Positions 26,406 to 34,283 of a stretch of DNA of 63,143 nucleotides are shown piece by piece. The stretch is from positions 1-63,143 of the IMG/VR virus record IMGVR_UViG_3300028800_000100, one strand, 5' to 3'. A model generated the notes under the pieces. That model made no database searches. It saw nothing but the letters and a program-made list of their open reading frames with translations, and was not told the origin of the DNA. A program made the translations under genes and the position numbers. How positions within the stretch are numbered: the stretch's first letter is position 1; every line of letters starts with the position of its first letter. This DNA is from a virus.

Positions 26406-27743
26406 ATGGATATCACACAAATTGACAATCCTCAACGTGCTGTTGAGGTGAAAGTTCTCGCTGCGGCGAAGCAGAGCCGAGATGCGTTGGTGGATGCGGT
26501 GTCATGGCTCGACACGTACCAATGGACAGATGAAAGCTTGACATGGATATGGGAAAAGTTCAAATCATTCCATGAAAAGGCAGAGACTCCATCAGTCTCA
26601 ACGCTGGTGGGAATGATCCGCATGCAACCTGTGAAGCAGCAGGCTCCGCTGGCTGATGTGTTGCGGGTTGTATACAACATTGAGCCATCGGAATCACTCA
26701 AAACTGACTGTGAATTCCTGCTGCGCTGTTTCCATCATGACGTGGTGATTACGGGCATCGAGCATGCCAACAAGCACCTGGAAAAGGGCAACCTGGAGGG
26801 CGCCGTCCAAGTCATGAACCGGGCCACGGCCGAGTCCGTGTCTAACTCACCGCGGATCCGCTCAAAGAGCTTGATTGACTGGGATGATTGGCAAAAGGGC
26901 CCTGAGATGGTGCGCGGCATCCCCACCGGATTCGAGTTGCTGGATGAAGAGCTTCAAGGCGGTGGATCCAAGGGTGAGATGTGCCTCATCATGGGCAACA
27001 CCAACATGGGTAAGTCCATTTTGGCAGTGAACTTCGGTCATGCGGCTGTGAAGCATGGGCACCGCGTTCTGCACATCGACAGTGAAAACGGTGAGGACGC
27101 AACCCGCTGGCGCTATGTTGCCCGCTTCAGCGGCAAGCCGACCAAATCCTTGCAGCGGCGACGTCTCCAACCCGGCATGGAAAGTTGGGCAATGCGCCGC
27201 AAGACTGACCTGGACAAACACCTGCGCATCCTCCATGTCGGCGTATCCAGCACGACGTTGCCAGAAATACAAAAGGAAGTGGAGCGATTGAAGCGCGAAG
27301 GGTTTGTGCCCGATGAAATCGTGTTTGATTCGCCCGACCAATTGGCAGTGCCATCCAACATGGACAACATTGCGCTGTACAACAAGATGCTGTACGAGCA
27401 GTTGAAGGGTTGGATCGATCCCAAAAATGCCAATGTGTTCCTCGTGGCCGTGATCCAAGCCGGCAAGGAGTCAGAAGGCAAGATCGCGACGTCCAAAAAT
27501 GCAGCTTGGGGCTATGACAAGGCACGTATCGCAGACACCATCATTTCCATAAATCCACCGCTGAACGACCGCGGCCAACCGGTGGCTGAGGTGAAGATGG
27601 GCAACAAGCGCAGCCTATTTGTGGCCAAGGCACGCTCATCAGCAAGCCGCTTCATGGTTCGTGTTGCCACCAACTTCACCGTGGCCAAAATCACACAAGA
27701 AACATCACCGGAAGCGGACGAATCACAAGCAGAGGCATCATGA
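26406..27743 (+). CDS. Replicative DNA helicase, DnaB-like
   Basis: A 445-residue hexameric helicase of the DnaB/gp41 type that would unwind the phage fork 5'-3'. The N-terminal about 150 residues are the helical primase-interacting domain; the RecA-like motor starts at IPTGFELLDEELQGGG with Walker A GNTNMGKS (197-204), HIDSENGEDATRWRYVAR, Walker B-like IVFDSPDQLAVP and a C-terminal KMGNKRSLFVAKARSS segment. The end overlaps the primase start (ATGA), suggesting coupled synthesis. Confidence 0.85.
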   Translation: MDITQIDNPQRAVEVKVLAAAKQSRDALVDAVSWLDTYQWTDESLTWIWEKFKSFHEKAETPSVSTLVGMIRMQPVKQQAPLADVLRVVYNIEPSESLKTDCEFLLRCFHHDVVITGIEHANKHLEKGNLEGAVQVMNRATAESVSNSPRIRSKSLIDWDDWQKGPEMVRGIPTGFELLDEELQGGGSKGEMCLIMGNTNMGKSILAVNFGHAAVKHGHRVLHIDSENGEDATRWRYVARFSGKPTKSLQRRRLQPGMESWAMRRKTDLDKHLRILHVGVSSTTLPEIQKEVERLKREGFVPDEIVFDSPDQLAVPSNMDNIALYNKMLYEQLKGWIDPKNANVFLVAVIQAGKESEGKIATSKNAAWGYDKARIADTIISINPPLNDRGQPVAEVKMGNKRSLFVAKARSSASRFMVRVATNFTVAKITQETSPEADESQAEAS

Positions 27744-28762
27744 GCGAAGGCATGGTTGATTGGCTGGAAGGTGCGGGCGCCCGCCGCAGCTCGGGATCAG
27801 AGTACATCATGAAATGCCCATGGTGTATGAAACGTCAACATTTGTACATCAATTCTGAACCTGGTGTTGATTCTGATGGCAATGACCTTCCAGCTGGAAG
27901 GTTCATCTGTTTTTCCTGCGATGAAAAGTCGCTGTCCATCCTGAAGCTGGTGGTCGAGGTTGACGGCATCGAGTGGCATGAGGCGCGCAAACTGCTCTGG
28001 GCTTGGCGCGTCGGCCACATCGAGTTCAAGCGCATCAACCCGAGCGCGACGAAAGCCACGGTTGCCGAGACGAAACCCGAGCGCGACGGAACGTTGCCAC
28101 CCGAATTCGAACCGCTATGGGACGGAACGAAATGGCTGTGGCCCAAGTACCTGACGCGCCGTGGGCTTGACCGGGATCTTGCGTGCCGCATGGGCCTTGG
28201 AGTCTGCCGCTCGGGTGAGTACGTGGACCGAGTCATCATGCCAATCGTCTGCCCCAATGGGAGCAGCTTCACAGCGCGCTCGATCAAACCTGATGCCTAC
28301 TTGCGCTACAAGGCCGGGCCCAATGCCGGCAGGTTGTTGTACGGGTGGCAAGGGCTCGACGGGACCAAGGATGGCTTGATCGTCGAAGGCCCATTTGACT
28401 GCCTTGCGGCATACCAAGCCGGGATCCCGTCCGTTGCCTTGATGGGCCTCCGCCTGCGTGACGAGCAACTTGATATGCTGGCGAGCAGCAAGACCAAATG
28501 GACCGTCATGTTGGACGGATCCGCCGACGCACTGACGTCCGCGGCTCGCATCGCTCGCAAGCTGCCTGGCACCCGCGTTGCTTACTGCCCCGCCGGCCGC
28601 AAGGATCCGGGTGAGAGTACGGCCGAGGAGTTGCGTGCGTCCTATGCCAACTCGGTTCCGGCCGATGAGGCGCGCTTGGCGGCCTTGGCAGCCGTAGAAG
28701 AGGAACGATCCCAACGCCCGATCTGCACGCTCGGCATGCGTATGCGGGCCATTGCTTGGTGA
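27740..28762 (+). CDS. DNA primase, DnaG-type
   Basis: A 340-residue primase. An N-terminal zinc ribbon has Cys26, Cys29 (CPWC) and Cys57, Cys60 (CFSC) for template recognition; the catalytic core has a TOPRIM domain with Glu216 in DGLIVEGPFDCLAAYQAG and an acidic motif around VMLDGSADAL (Asp259). It makes RNA primers for lagging-strand synthesis together with the adjacent helicase. The C-terminus is short. Its TGA stop is the first codon of the 201-bp repeat. Confidence 0.85.
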   Translation: MSEGMVDWLEGAGARRSSGSEYIMKCPWCMKRQHLYINSEPGVDSDGNDLPAGRFICFSCDEKSLSILKLVVEVDGIEWHEARKLLWAWRVGHIEFKRINPSATKATVAETKPERDGTLPPEFEPLWDGTKWLWPKYLTRRGLDRDLACRMGLGVCRSGEYVDRVIMPIVCPNGSSFTARSIKPDAYLRYKAGPNAGRLLYGWQGLDGTKDGLIVEGPFDCLAAYQAGIPSVALMGLRLRDEQLDMLASSKTKWTVMLDGSADALTSAARIARKLPGTRVAYCPAGRKDPGESTAEELRASYANSVPADEARLAALAAVEEERSQRPICTLGMRMRAIAW

Positions 28763-28960
28763 CCGCCGTTTTTCGTCGCTTTGACGAGATGGCGACGTTT
28801 TACGGCGCTTTGCCAATTCCTTTGGCATTTCATGCGCGAAGCGCATCTTTGCCAACACTGATGGCAAACAGCCACGTAAAGTTTTCGTAGCTGATAGCAT
28901 TATTGCCATGCTAAGTGCCATAAATCCCATTTCACCATTTCGGCCTGATTCTCGCATAAG
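28760..28960 (+). repeat. 201-bp hairpin-rich direct repeat, copy 1
   Basis: Copy 1 of a 201-bp element repeated at 30761 with only two differences. It starts at the TGA stop of the primase gene and ends just before the ribosome binding site of the next gene. Stems: CGCCGT-TTTT-CGTCGC with GCGACG-TTTT-ACGGCG (28764-28807); TGCCAA with TTGGCA (28811-28827); ATGCGC-GAA-GCGCAT (28832-28846); TTTGCCA with TGGCAAA (28848-28868); TAGCAT with ATGCTA (28895-28913). TTGGCA (28822-28827) can instead pair with TGCCAA at 28850-28855, so several stems exclude each other. Confidence 0.9.
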
Positions 28961-29007
28961 CCCTTAGTCAGGAGGACATGATGGGCACATTTCACAAAGG
29001 AGATTCC

Positions 29008-29373
29008 ATGGCAACCAAGTCCGCACCCGCCAACTTCGAATCCAACTTTGATGCGTTCGCGGATCGCAGGATTGAAGCATTCAAAGTGCGTCTTAATGCT
29101 TTCGTTGAGCGTTTCGCCAACAATCCTGCTGATGCGCTGGAGTGGTCAGAGGATGTGTTTGCTGCTGCGGCCTACATGGAATCATTCAAGCGTATCAAGG
29201 AGCAAATCAAGCGCGGCCTCGCATTCGAGGACATAAGAGCTGGTTGGCTTGGTGAGCTGAAGCGCCAGGCATCCAGCAGCTCCAGCTCCACGTCACGGTC
29301 GGCCAACCATATCCGGCAATGCCGTCTTGTAGCGATTGCCGAAATGGTTGAAGAGCTTGACAATTTCGAGTAA
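29008..29373 (+). CDS. Hypothetical protein (helical)
   Basis: A 121-residue mostly helical protein with a Ser-rich linker (QASSSSSSTSRSANHI) near the C-terminus. ATG 29008 is preferred since AAAGGAG lies 5-6 bases upstream; ATG 28978 or 28981, just after AGGAGG, are alternatives giving ten more residues. No family is recognised. It is the first gene after repeat copy 1, so the repeat forms its leader. Confidence 0.6.
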   Translation: MATKSAPANFESNFDAFADRRIEAFKVRLNAFVERFANNPADALEWSEDVFAAAAYMESFKRIKEQIKRGLAFEDIRAGWLGELKRQASSSSSSTSRSANHIRQCRLVAIAEMVEELDNFE

Positions 29374-29377
29374 TGGT

Positions 29378-29602
29378 ATGAAAAATCACACAATCAAGCC
29401 ACGGCGCCATGGAGCCAAGCCGGCAGATCGTTGGACTGCTGAAGGTGAATTCAACAAGGCGCTGTTGTTCGACGGCCGGGCCGTTTTGGTGCTTCACGAA
29501 GGCGTGCAGTTGAACGCTGTCAACATGCCAAGATTGCTGGAAGCTTTGAACACAGCAAAGATCACCTTGGAGAAAGTCAGCAATGGAATCCAAGATTGTT
29601 GA
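29378..29602 (+). CDS. Hypothetical small protein
   Basis: A 74-residue protein starting at ATG 29378, 4 bases after the preceding stop, and overlapping the next gene by 20 bases. It has a basic N-terminus (MKNHTIKPRRHGAKPADRW) and a short alpha/beta remainder with no recognised motif. Tight spacing with both neighbours supports it as real. Confidence 0.5.
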   Translation: MKNHTIKPRRHGAKPADRWTAEGEFNKALLFDGRAVLVLHEGVQLNAVNMPRLLEALNTAKITLEKVSNGIQDC

Positions 29603-30344
29603 CCGCATCAAGAAACTGTTGGCGCTTTCGAAGTCTAACAATGTCAACGAGGCTGCCAATGCCGCAAGTGCGGCCGCTCGTCTCATGGAAGAGCACGAGT
29701 TGTCCATGGCAGACGTCGAAAGCGTGGATGGCAAGCAAGGACTCGGTGAGATCCTTCAAGGTGAGGACACCCAATTCAGCTACAAGCAAGCATCAGCCTG
29801 GCGTGGTCGGCTTGCCGTCGGAGTTGGGGACGGGTTTGGTTGTTACTCTTGGTGGCAGCAAGAGCTTGACATGGCGTCCGGGCAACGCGTTGTGCGCTTG
29901 ATTGTGCTCGGTCGCAGAGCCAACGTTGACACTTTCCGCTACATGTTTGCGTATTTGGAGCGCGAGGTTCAGCGCTTGGCAATGGAGGGTTGGGCCGTCG
30001 AGATACCGCGGCCGCTGGCAGCCGCCGCCACGCGCTGGCGCAACAGCTTCATGCTCGGGGCCGGCCGCGTGATCTCTGACCGCTTGCGGGAGCAACGCAC
30101 CGATTTCATCGCCCACGGCTTGGAGGGCGCTGGGAATTCGACAGCCTTGATCCGCGTCCAGCAAGGCCAAACGGAGGTGGACAATTTGTTCACGAACGTG
30201 TCCAAGAAACTCGGCTTGCGATCATCTGCATCATCGCACCCCAAATGGCACGCAGATGCCTACGAAAAGGGCAAGGAGGCCGGAAGCCAGGTCAATTTGG
30301 GAGGCAACCAGGCGCTCGGAACAGCAGCAAAACAGCTCAGGTGA
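29583..30344 (+). CDS. DUF2786-like protein
   Basis: A 253-residue protein. The N-terminal 40 residues match the DUF2786 pattern, a helical hairpin (VDRIKKLLALSKSNNVNEAA then AARLMEEHELSM). The central part is Trp and Arg rich (AWRGRLAVGVGDGFGCYSWW, VIVLGRRANVDTFRYMFAYL), usual for the longer members found in phages and plasmids. The function of this family is unknown. Confidence 0.7.
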   Translation: MESKIVDRIKKLLALSKSNNVNEAANAASAAARLMEEHELSMADVESVDGKQGLGEILQGEDTQFSYKQASAWRGRLAVGVGDGFGCYSWWQQELDMASGQRVVRLIVLGRRANVDTFRYMFAYLEREVQRLAMEGWAVEIPRPLAAAATRWRNSFMLGAGRVISDRLREQRTDFIAHGLEGAGNSTALIRVQQGQTEVDNLFTNVSKKLGLRSSASSHPKWHADAYEKGKEAGSQVNLGGNQALGTAAKQLR

Positions 30345-30364
30345 TGATCGCATAGATCACGTTG

Positions 30365-30763
30365 ATGGATGCTCCGAAAAAGGTGAAGCTCAGTGAAGAG
30401 CGCGAGTCGTTGTGCAAGTTGTTGAAAATACACACAACTGGTGGCGTGATGCGTTGTTACGTCCACACATCAGGGTTTCCTGATAATCCAAAACGGTTGG
30501 CTGAAGTGTTCTTGCGGTGCGACTCGGTTGGGTCAACGCTGCGTGGGACACTTGACGCGCTCGGGATAACCATGAGCGTTTCACTTCAACACGGGGTGCC
30601 GCTTTACGAGCTTGCAAGGCACTTGCTCAACATGAAGTTTGAGCCGAGTGGCATGACCGGCAATCCGGATCACCCCATTGCCAAGTCGATCCTCGACTAC
30701 TTGTCACGTTACCTGATCAGCAGGTATCCAGATGGGGCAGACGCTCCGCCGCAATCGCCTTGA
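30365..30763 (+). CDS. TSCPD-domain protein (ribonucleotide-reductase associated)
   Basis: A 132-residue stand-alone TSCPD-type domain, normally found at the C-terminus of class II ribonucleotide reductases or as a small neighbour protein. The pattern of GGVMRCYVHTSG, then AEVFLRCDSVGSTLRGTLDA, ITMSVSLQHGVPLYELARHL and PIAKSILDYLSRYLISRY follows this family, although the Cys-Pro-Asp core is changed to HPIA. No reductase gene is visible in the window. A role in dNTP supply is possible. Its TGA stop is the first codon of repeat copy 2. Confidence 0.6.
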   Translation: MDAPKKVKLSEERESLCKLLKIHTTGGVMRCYVHTSGFPDNPKRLAEVFLRCDSVGSTLRGTLDALGITMSVSLQHGVPLYELARHLLNMKFEPSGMTGNPDHPIAKSILDYLSRYLISRYPDGADAPPQSP

Positions 30764-30961
30764 CCGCCGTTTTTCGTCGCTTTGACGAGATGGCGACGTT
30801 TTACGGCGCTTTGCCAATTCCTTTGGCATTTCATGCGCGAAGCGCATCTTTGCCAACACTGATGGCAAACAGCCACGTAAAGTTTTCGTAGCTGATAGCA
30901 TTATTGCCATGCTAAGTGCCATAAATCCCACTTCATCATTTCGGCCTGATTCTCGCATAAG
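30761..30961 (+). repeat. 201-bp hairpin-rich direct repeat, copy 2
   Basis: Copy 2 of the element at 28760, exactly 2001 bases downstream. The only differences are in the segment ATTTCACCATTT versus ACTTCATCATTT near the 3' end, outside every stem listed for copy 1. It again starts at the stop codon of the preceding gene and ends 10 bases before the next start. Confidence 0.9.
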
Positions 30962-30970
30962 AGTCTCTAC

Positions 30971-31159
30971 ATGGCAACGCAAACGGAACAACTTCAGGCT
31001 GTTGAAAGCGCATTGACGTCTCTCGGGCAAGCTCGCACCGAGTTGTTCGCGGCACAGACCCGCGGGCAGTTCGAGGAGGCTTTCAGGGAAGCGCGCACCC
31101 ACGCACTCGCGTTGGCGGTTGAATTGGAAACGCTTCGGGAACGCTTGTTGCACGGGTGA
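30971..31159 (+). CDS. Hypothetical small helical protein
   Basis: A 62-residue protein that appears fully helical with a coiled-coil look (EEAFREARTHALALAVELET). ATG 30971 lies 10 bases after repeat copy 2, and its stop overlaps the next GTG start. No family is recognised. Confidence 0.5.
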   Translation: MATQTEQLQAVESALTSLGQARTELFAAQTRGQFEEAFREARTHALALAVELETLRERLLHG

Positions 31160-31587
31160 GCAATAACATGGCAACGACATCGCAATCCAAGAAATCAGTC
31201 AAGGTTTACACCATGCTCTACTCCGACTTGTCGCAAGGGTGCAAAGAGCTTGGTTTCATCCCGCGCAAGCACCCCTTGGACTCGGATCGCGAGGATGCGG
31301 ATTACATCCGTTTTCTCAAGGGCAAGGGCATCACGGCGCGCATGAACTACCGCGAAAGCAAGGTCATTGTCGAAGAACCGGCATCCACCAAAGTTGAACT
31401 CAGCATCCAGGCGCTTCGTTTGGCATTGGACGAGGCCATGGGCGCCATTGAGAATATTGACACGGCGCTCATCCAGGATGCGCCGATCAAGGAGCTTCAT
31501 CGCATCGCCGACGTTGGCGATGTGCAATCAGGCATCCAGGCTGCCCGCAGGGCCATGGGCCGATTGATCGACCGTTTGATCGATTAG
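31156..31587 (+). CDS. Hypothetical protein
   Basis: A 143-residue protein starting at GTG 31156 (GTGA overlap); ATG 31168 is an alternative. The N-terminal part is alpha/beta (VYTMLYSDLSQGCKELGFIP, GITARMNYRESKVIVEE), the C-terminal part helical. It is not recognised. It is the last gene before the hairpin and promoter at 31597-31704. Confidence 0.5.
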   Translation: MSNNMATTSQSKKSVKVYTMLYSDLSQGCKELGFIPRKHPLDSDREDADYIRFLKGKGITARMNYRESKVIVEEPASTKVELSIQALRLALDEAMGAIENIDTALIQDAPIKELHRIADVGDVQSGIQAARRAMGRLIDRLID

Positions 31588-31596
31588 GAGCAAGGT

Positions 31597-31622
31597 CTTG
31601 GGTTTCCAACTGGTAACCCAAG
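31597..31622 (+). terminator. Hairpin after the 31156 gene
   Basis: CTTGGGTT (31597-31604) pairs with AACCCAAG (31615-31622) and the stem can extend inward through CC/GG. There is no T-tract, so it may be a weak or factor-dependent terminator, or an RNA end-protecting hairpin. Confidence 0.45.
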
Positions 31623-31673
31623 GTAGGTTGATATAGGTGGATATACGTAAATACGCGCCGCAATAAAAGTTAC

Positions 31674-31702
31674 TTGCCGGGAACGTTTCACACCCCGATA
31701 AT
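31674..31702 (+). promoter_or_regulatory. Putative sigma70-type promoter
   Basis: TTGCCG (31674-31679), a 17-base spacer and GATAAT (31697-31702) match the -35 and -10 consensus at four and five of six bases with ideal spacing. It lies in a 150-base gene-free gap upstream of ATG 31739, which has GGAGAG before it. Confidence 0.55.
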
Positions 31703-31738
31703 ACGAAACCCCAACACACAACTGAACTGGAGAGTGCC

Positions 31739-32497
31739 ATGGATAGCGCGGTAAACCCCAAGCCCGCTGGTCAAGTTGCTCTGAATCAACAGGAATTTGC
31801 CTTTGAAAGGGTGGCCGTTGTTGACTACCTGATCTTCATCGGGTCGAATTTCTACCCAACGCCGCAAGACTTCATCGATGAGGCAGCGCGACTCGGGATC
31901 AGCCGTCGCATGCCATCGCACCAAGTTCCGGTTGGCCTGGTGACGGGCAAGTCGCGGGTGTTTTTGGCGCACAGCGGAACGAAGGGCGGCGACTCGGCAT
32001 CACCGGTTTTTGGCTACTTTGTACCGTCACGCATCGAATACATCGTGCCACCAGGGACTGCTGAATTCCAGGCTGATTTGCTGGCAGAATTGGAGTTGCG
32101 TCCTGATACCAAGGCCGTCGGATCCGTGGCAGGCGAGGGGCAACGCGGTTGCGGCTATCGCAAGGCGGGTGGCACCTATATCGTAGTGGACAAGGCCGAG
32201 TCTCCATTGGTGCTTACCCCAAAGGGCGCAGGCTACGTTGGGCGCCATTTTCGCGGCATGAAAGCGCTCACAGCCGAGGAGTCACAAGCATTCACGGCTG
32301 GCAACCCGATCGGTGGTTTGTTTGAGACGTTCTGCGACGGGTGCAAGACTTCGATGAAATGCGCTCGGGACGGTTACGAGCGCCAGCTGCGTGAGCACCG
32401 CCGCTTCGCCAAGACTGGTGAGGTGAAATGGCGCAACCTTTGTTCGAAATGCAAATCAGACACCCGCAAGGCGGCTGCAAAACCGCAAGGAGAATAG
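31739..32497 (+). CDS. Hypothetical protein with C-terminal zinc ribbon
   Basis: A 252-residue protein with an N-terminal alpha/beta part (YPTPQDFIDEAARLGISRRM), a central beta part (VFLAHSGTKGGD, PVFGYFVPSRIEYIVPPG) and a C-terminal Cys-x2-Cys pair set (FCDGCKTSMKC and LCSKCKSD) that probably binds zinc. It is the first gene after a good promoter candidate, but no function is recognised. Confidence 0.6.
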   Translation: MDSAVNPKPAGQVALNQQEFAFERVAVVDYLIFIGSNFYPTPQDFIDEAARLGISRRMPSHQVPVGLVTGKSRVFLAHSGTKGGDSASPVFGYFVPSRIEYIVPPGTAEFQADLLAELELRPDTKAVGSVAGEGQRGCGYRKAGGTYIVVDKAESPLVLTPKGAGYVGRHFRGMKALTAEESQAFTAGNPIGGLFETFCDGCKTSMKCARDGYERQLREHRRFAKTGEVKWRNLCSKCKSDTRKAAAKPQGE

Positions 32498-32506
32498 CAG
32501 GCAATC

Positions 32507-33265
32507 ATGGCAAATTACATCCCACAGGGTTGGCAATCATCGCCGCAAGGCAAGCTTTTGTACTCACAAAAAGTGGCAGAAATTGAGGTTGTGGTCCAGC
32601 GTCACGTGCGCAAGTTCAGACTGCAATCGATGCCGCCGGATGACTTAGCACAGGAGGCCCGGCTGGCTGCTGCTTACGCGGTGGATACTTACAACAGCGG
32701 CCGCGGTAGTCTCATGGGATACGTGCACCACTTGGTGTACAACGCGTTGGCGATGGTTGCGGCCGAATGTTTGGCCCAGCGTCGCACCCCGCACATCGAA
32801 GTCATTGAGAAAGTTGCTCAATACGATTGCGGCAAGATTACGCACATTAATGAACGGTGGGTGAAACGACCGTGCATGCATGTGGAAATGGACAACCGTG
32901 TGGAGGAGTCCACCAGTTGGGAGAACGAGAATCCAGAAATTGCCATGCTGGAGGCTGAGGACGGAACACACAGAGGCTCACAGCTGTCTGAGATCGCGAT
33001 GCGTCGTGCCATGAATAAGGCCACGCTTTCCCCGGATGGCAAAGTTGTTGCGCAGCTGATGCTTTCCAAGCCGCCGCAACTGGCTGTGCTTGCGCGCAAT
33101 CTCACAGGCCAATGGGGAAGGATTACCCACACAGCCATAGCTCGACACCAAGAATGGACAAATAAGCGGGCCAACGCGGCATTGCTTGAGCTGAAGCAAT
33201 TCACCAAAACGCAAAACGCAAATAAATCCGCTGAAGACACCCATGGTATACAGCAACCCGAATGA
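32507..33265 (+). CDS. Sigma-factor-like protein
   Basis: A 252-residue protein whose first about 85 residues resemble sigma70 region 2: VQRHVRKFRLQSMPPDDLAQ, then EARLAAAYAVDTYNSGRGSL and MGYVHHLVYNAL, like the DLxQEgxxaLxxAvxxyd pattern. The remainder is charged and helical and could hold a diverged region 4 (VLARNLTGQWGRITHTAIAR). Phage late-gene sigma factors such as T4 gp55 are similarly reduced. This assignment rests on pattern only. Confidence 0.5.
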   Translation: MANYIPQGWQSSPQGKLLYSQKVAEIEVVVQRHVRKFRLQSMPPDDLAQEARLAAAYAVDTYNSGRGSLMGYVHHLVYNALAMVAAECLAQRRTPHIEVIEKVAQYDCGKITHINERWVKRPCMHVEMDNRVEESTSWENENPEIAMLEAEDGTHRGSQLSEIAMRRAMNKATLSPDGKVVAQLMLSKPPQLAVLARNLTGQWGRITHTAIARHQEWTNKRANAALLELKQFTKTQNANKSAEDTHGIQQPE

Positions 33266-34283
33266 GATGGATGCGGCGTTTGTCCGCAATGTGATAGCGC
33301 AACACAGCTTGGATCCTTCTCCAAAACACGGGTTTCATGCCAGCCCGTTGTATTGGCAGCAGTCCATCGAATGGCGCAGATGCATTGAGGAGTACGATTG
33401 GGGAAGTGTTGTGTTTTTGTCGGATTTGAAGCGTGGCCAGCACTTCACAGTCGTGATCTTGGGGCAATTCGACGCAACGACTGGCAAGCTAAAGCAAAGC
33501 ACGTCATCCGTGGGGCATCTATCCAAGATCGTTCCTTGGTACCTGGATTTGGTTGCCGGGTTGTCTGAGGCGCAACAGCCTAGCAACGTTGATATTCCGC
33601 CTTGCCTCGGGTTCAACGAGCCTGATCATGTTTGCATCGGCGGGGTGAATCCGACTACGAAATTGACGGAGCCTGCTTGCGCTTGGCTTTCACGCTGCTC
33701 GGCTTTGCGAATGGTCGCAGAGGCAACCAATCGCAACCAACAAGACATGTTGAAGAGCAAGTCACCCGAGCAAATCGTTCAACTCACAGAGCGCTTATTG
33801 GCGCAAAAGACGGCCAAGCAAACGCCAAAGACGAAGGCCAAAGCAGTGCCGGTGACACTGAAAGTCGAGCACACATCAGGCCGCTTCCCGGATGCCGTGA
33901 AACAAGTCGCAACAATCATGGTCGAGGTGGCCAAGCTCTGCGACGTTGGGGTTGCGCATGATGCAAACTCAGCATCGCCCGGTGAGTTGTACATGATTGA
34001 TCGCACCACCAAGTCCGATTACGTGACTGTGTATCAATCCATCGCCGCGGGCGCCAAGCGTCGCCCGCTTGCATCCTGGCGCATCAGGACTCGGGATCCG
34101 GGATTTCGTGTGCAATTGCCGATGCTGAAGGAAGATCCTTTGCTGCAAAGCATTGTCAAGGCAGACATCGTCGTTTGGAACGACGGGGCATTCAAGTGTT
34201 GCGTCAACGATGTCATTCCGGGGCAACTTCGCATGGACAACATTCGCGCCATCATGTGTCATTTGGCAAAGGCGCCACGATGA
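33243..34283 (+). CDS. Hypothetical protein upstream of the nucleotide cluster
   Basis: A 346-residue protein overlapping the previous gene by 23 bases and the next by 4 (ATGA). It has an N-terminal alpha/beta domain (SVVFLSDLKRGQHFTVVILG), a Lys/Thr-rich linker near residues 190-205 and a C-terminal domain with VKQVATIMVEVAKLCDVGVA and DNIRAIMCHLAK. No motif I can name. The overlap with the FAD enzyme gene suggests it belongs to the same operon. Confidence 0.6.
   Translation: MVYSNPNEMDAAFVRNVIAQHSLDPSPKHGFHASPLYWQQSIEWRRCIEEYDWGSVVFLSDLKRGQHFTVVILGQFDATTGKLKQSTSSVGHLSKIVPWYLDLVAGLSEAQQPSNVDIPPCLGFNEPDHVCIGGVNPTTKLTEPACAWLSRCSALRMVAEATNRNQQDMLKSKSPEQIVQLTERLLAQKTAKQTPKTKAKAVPVTLKVEHTSGRFPDAVKQVATIMVEVAKLCDVGVAHDANSASPGELYMIDRTTKSDYVTVYQSIAAGAKRRPLASWRIRTRDPGFRVQLPMLKEDPLLQSIVKADIVVWNDGAFKCCVNDVIPGQLRMDNIRAIMCHLAKAPR

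Noticed and set aside
28115-28957. 280-codon minus-strand frame reading through repeat copy 1 into the primase gene
   Set aside because: It exists only because the repeat is open in that frame; copy-specific changes are non-synonymous and the rest is antisense to primase.
30704-31180. 158-codon minus-strand frame over repeat copy 2
   Set aside because: Same reason: the repeat part matches copy 1, the remainder is unrelated antisense sequence.
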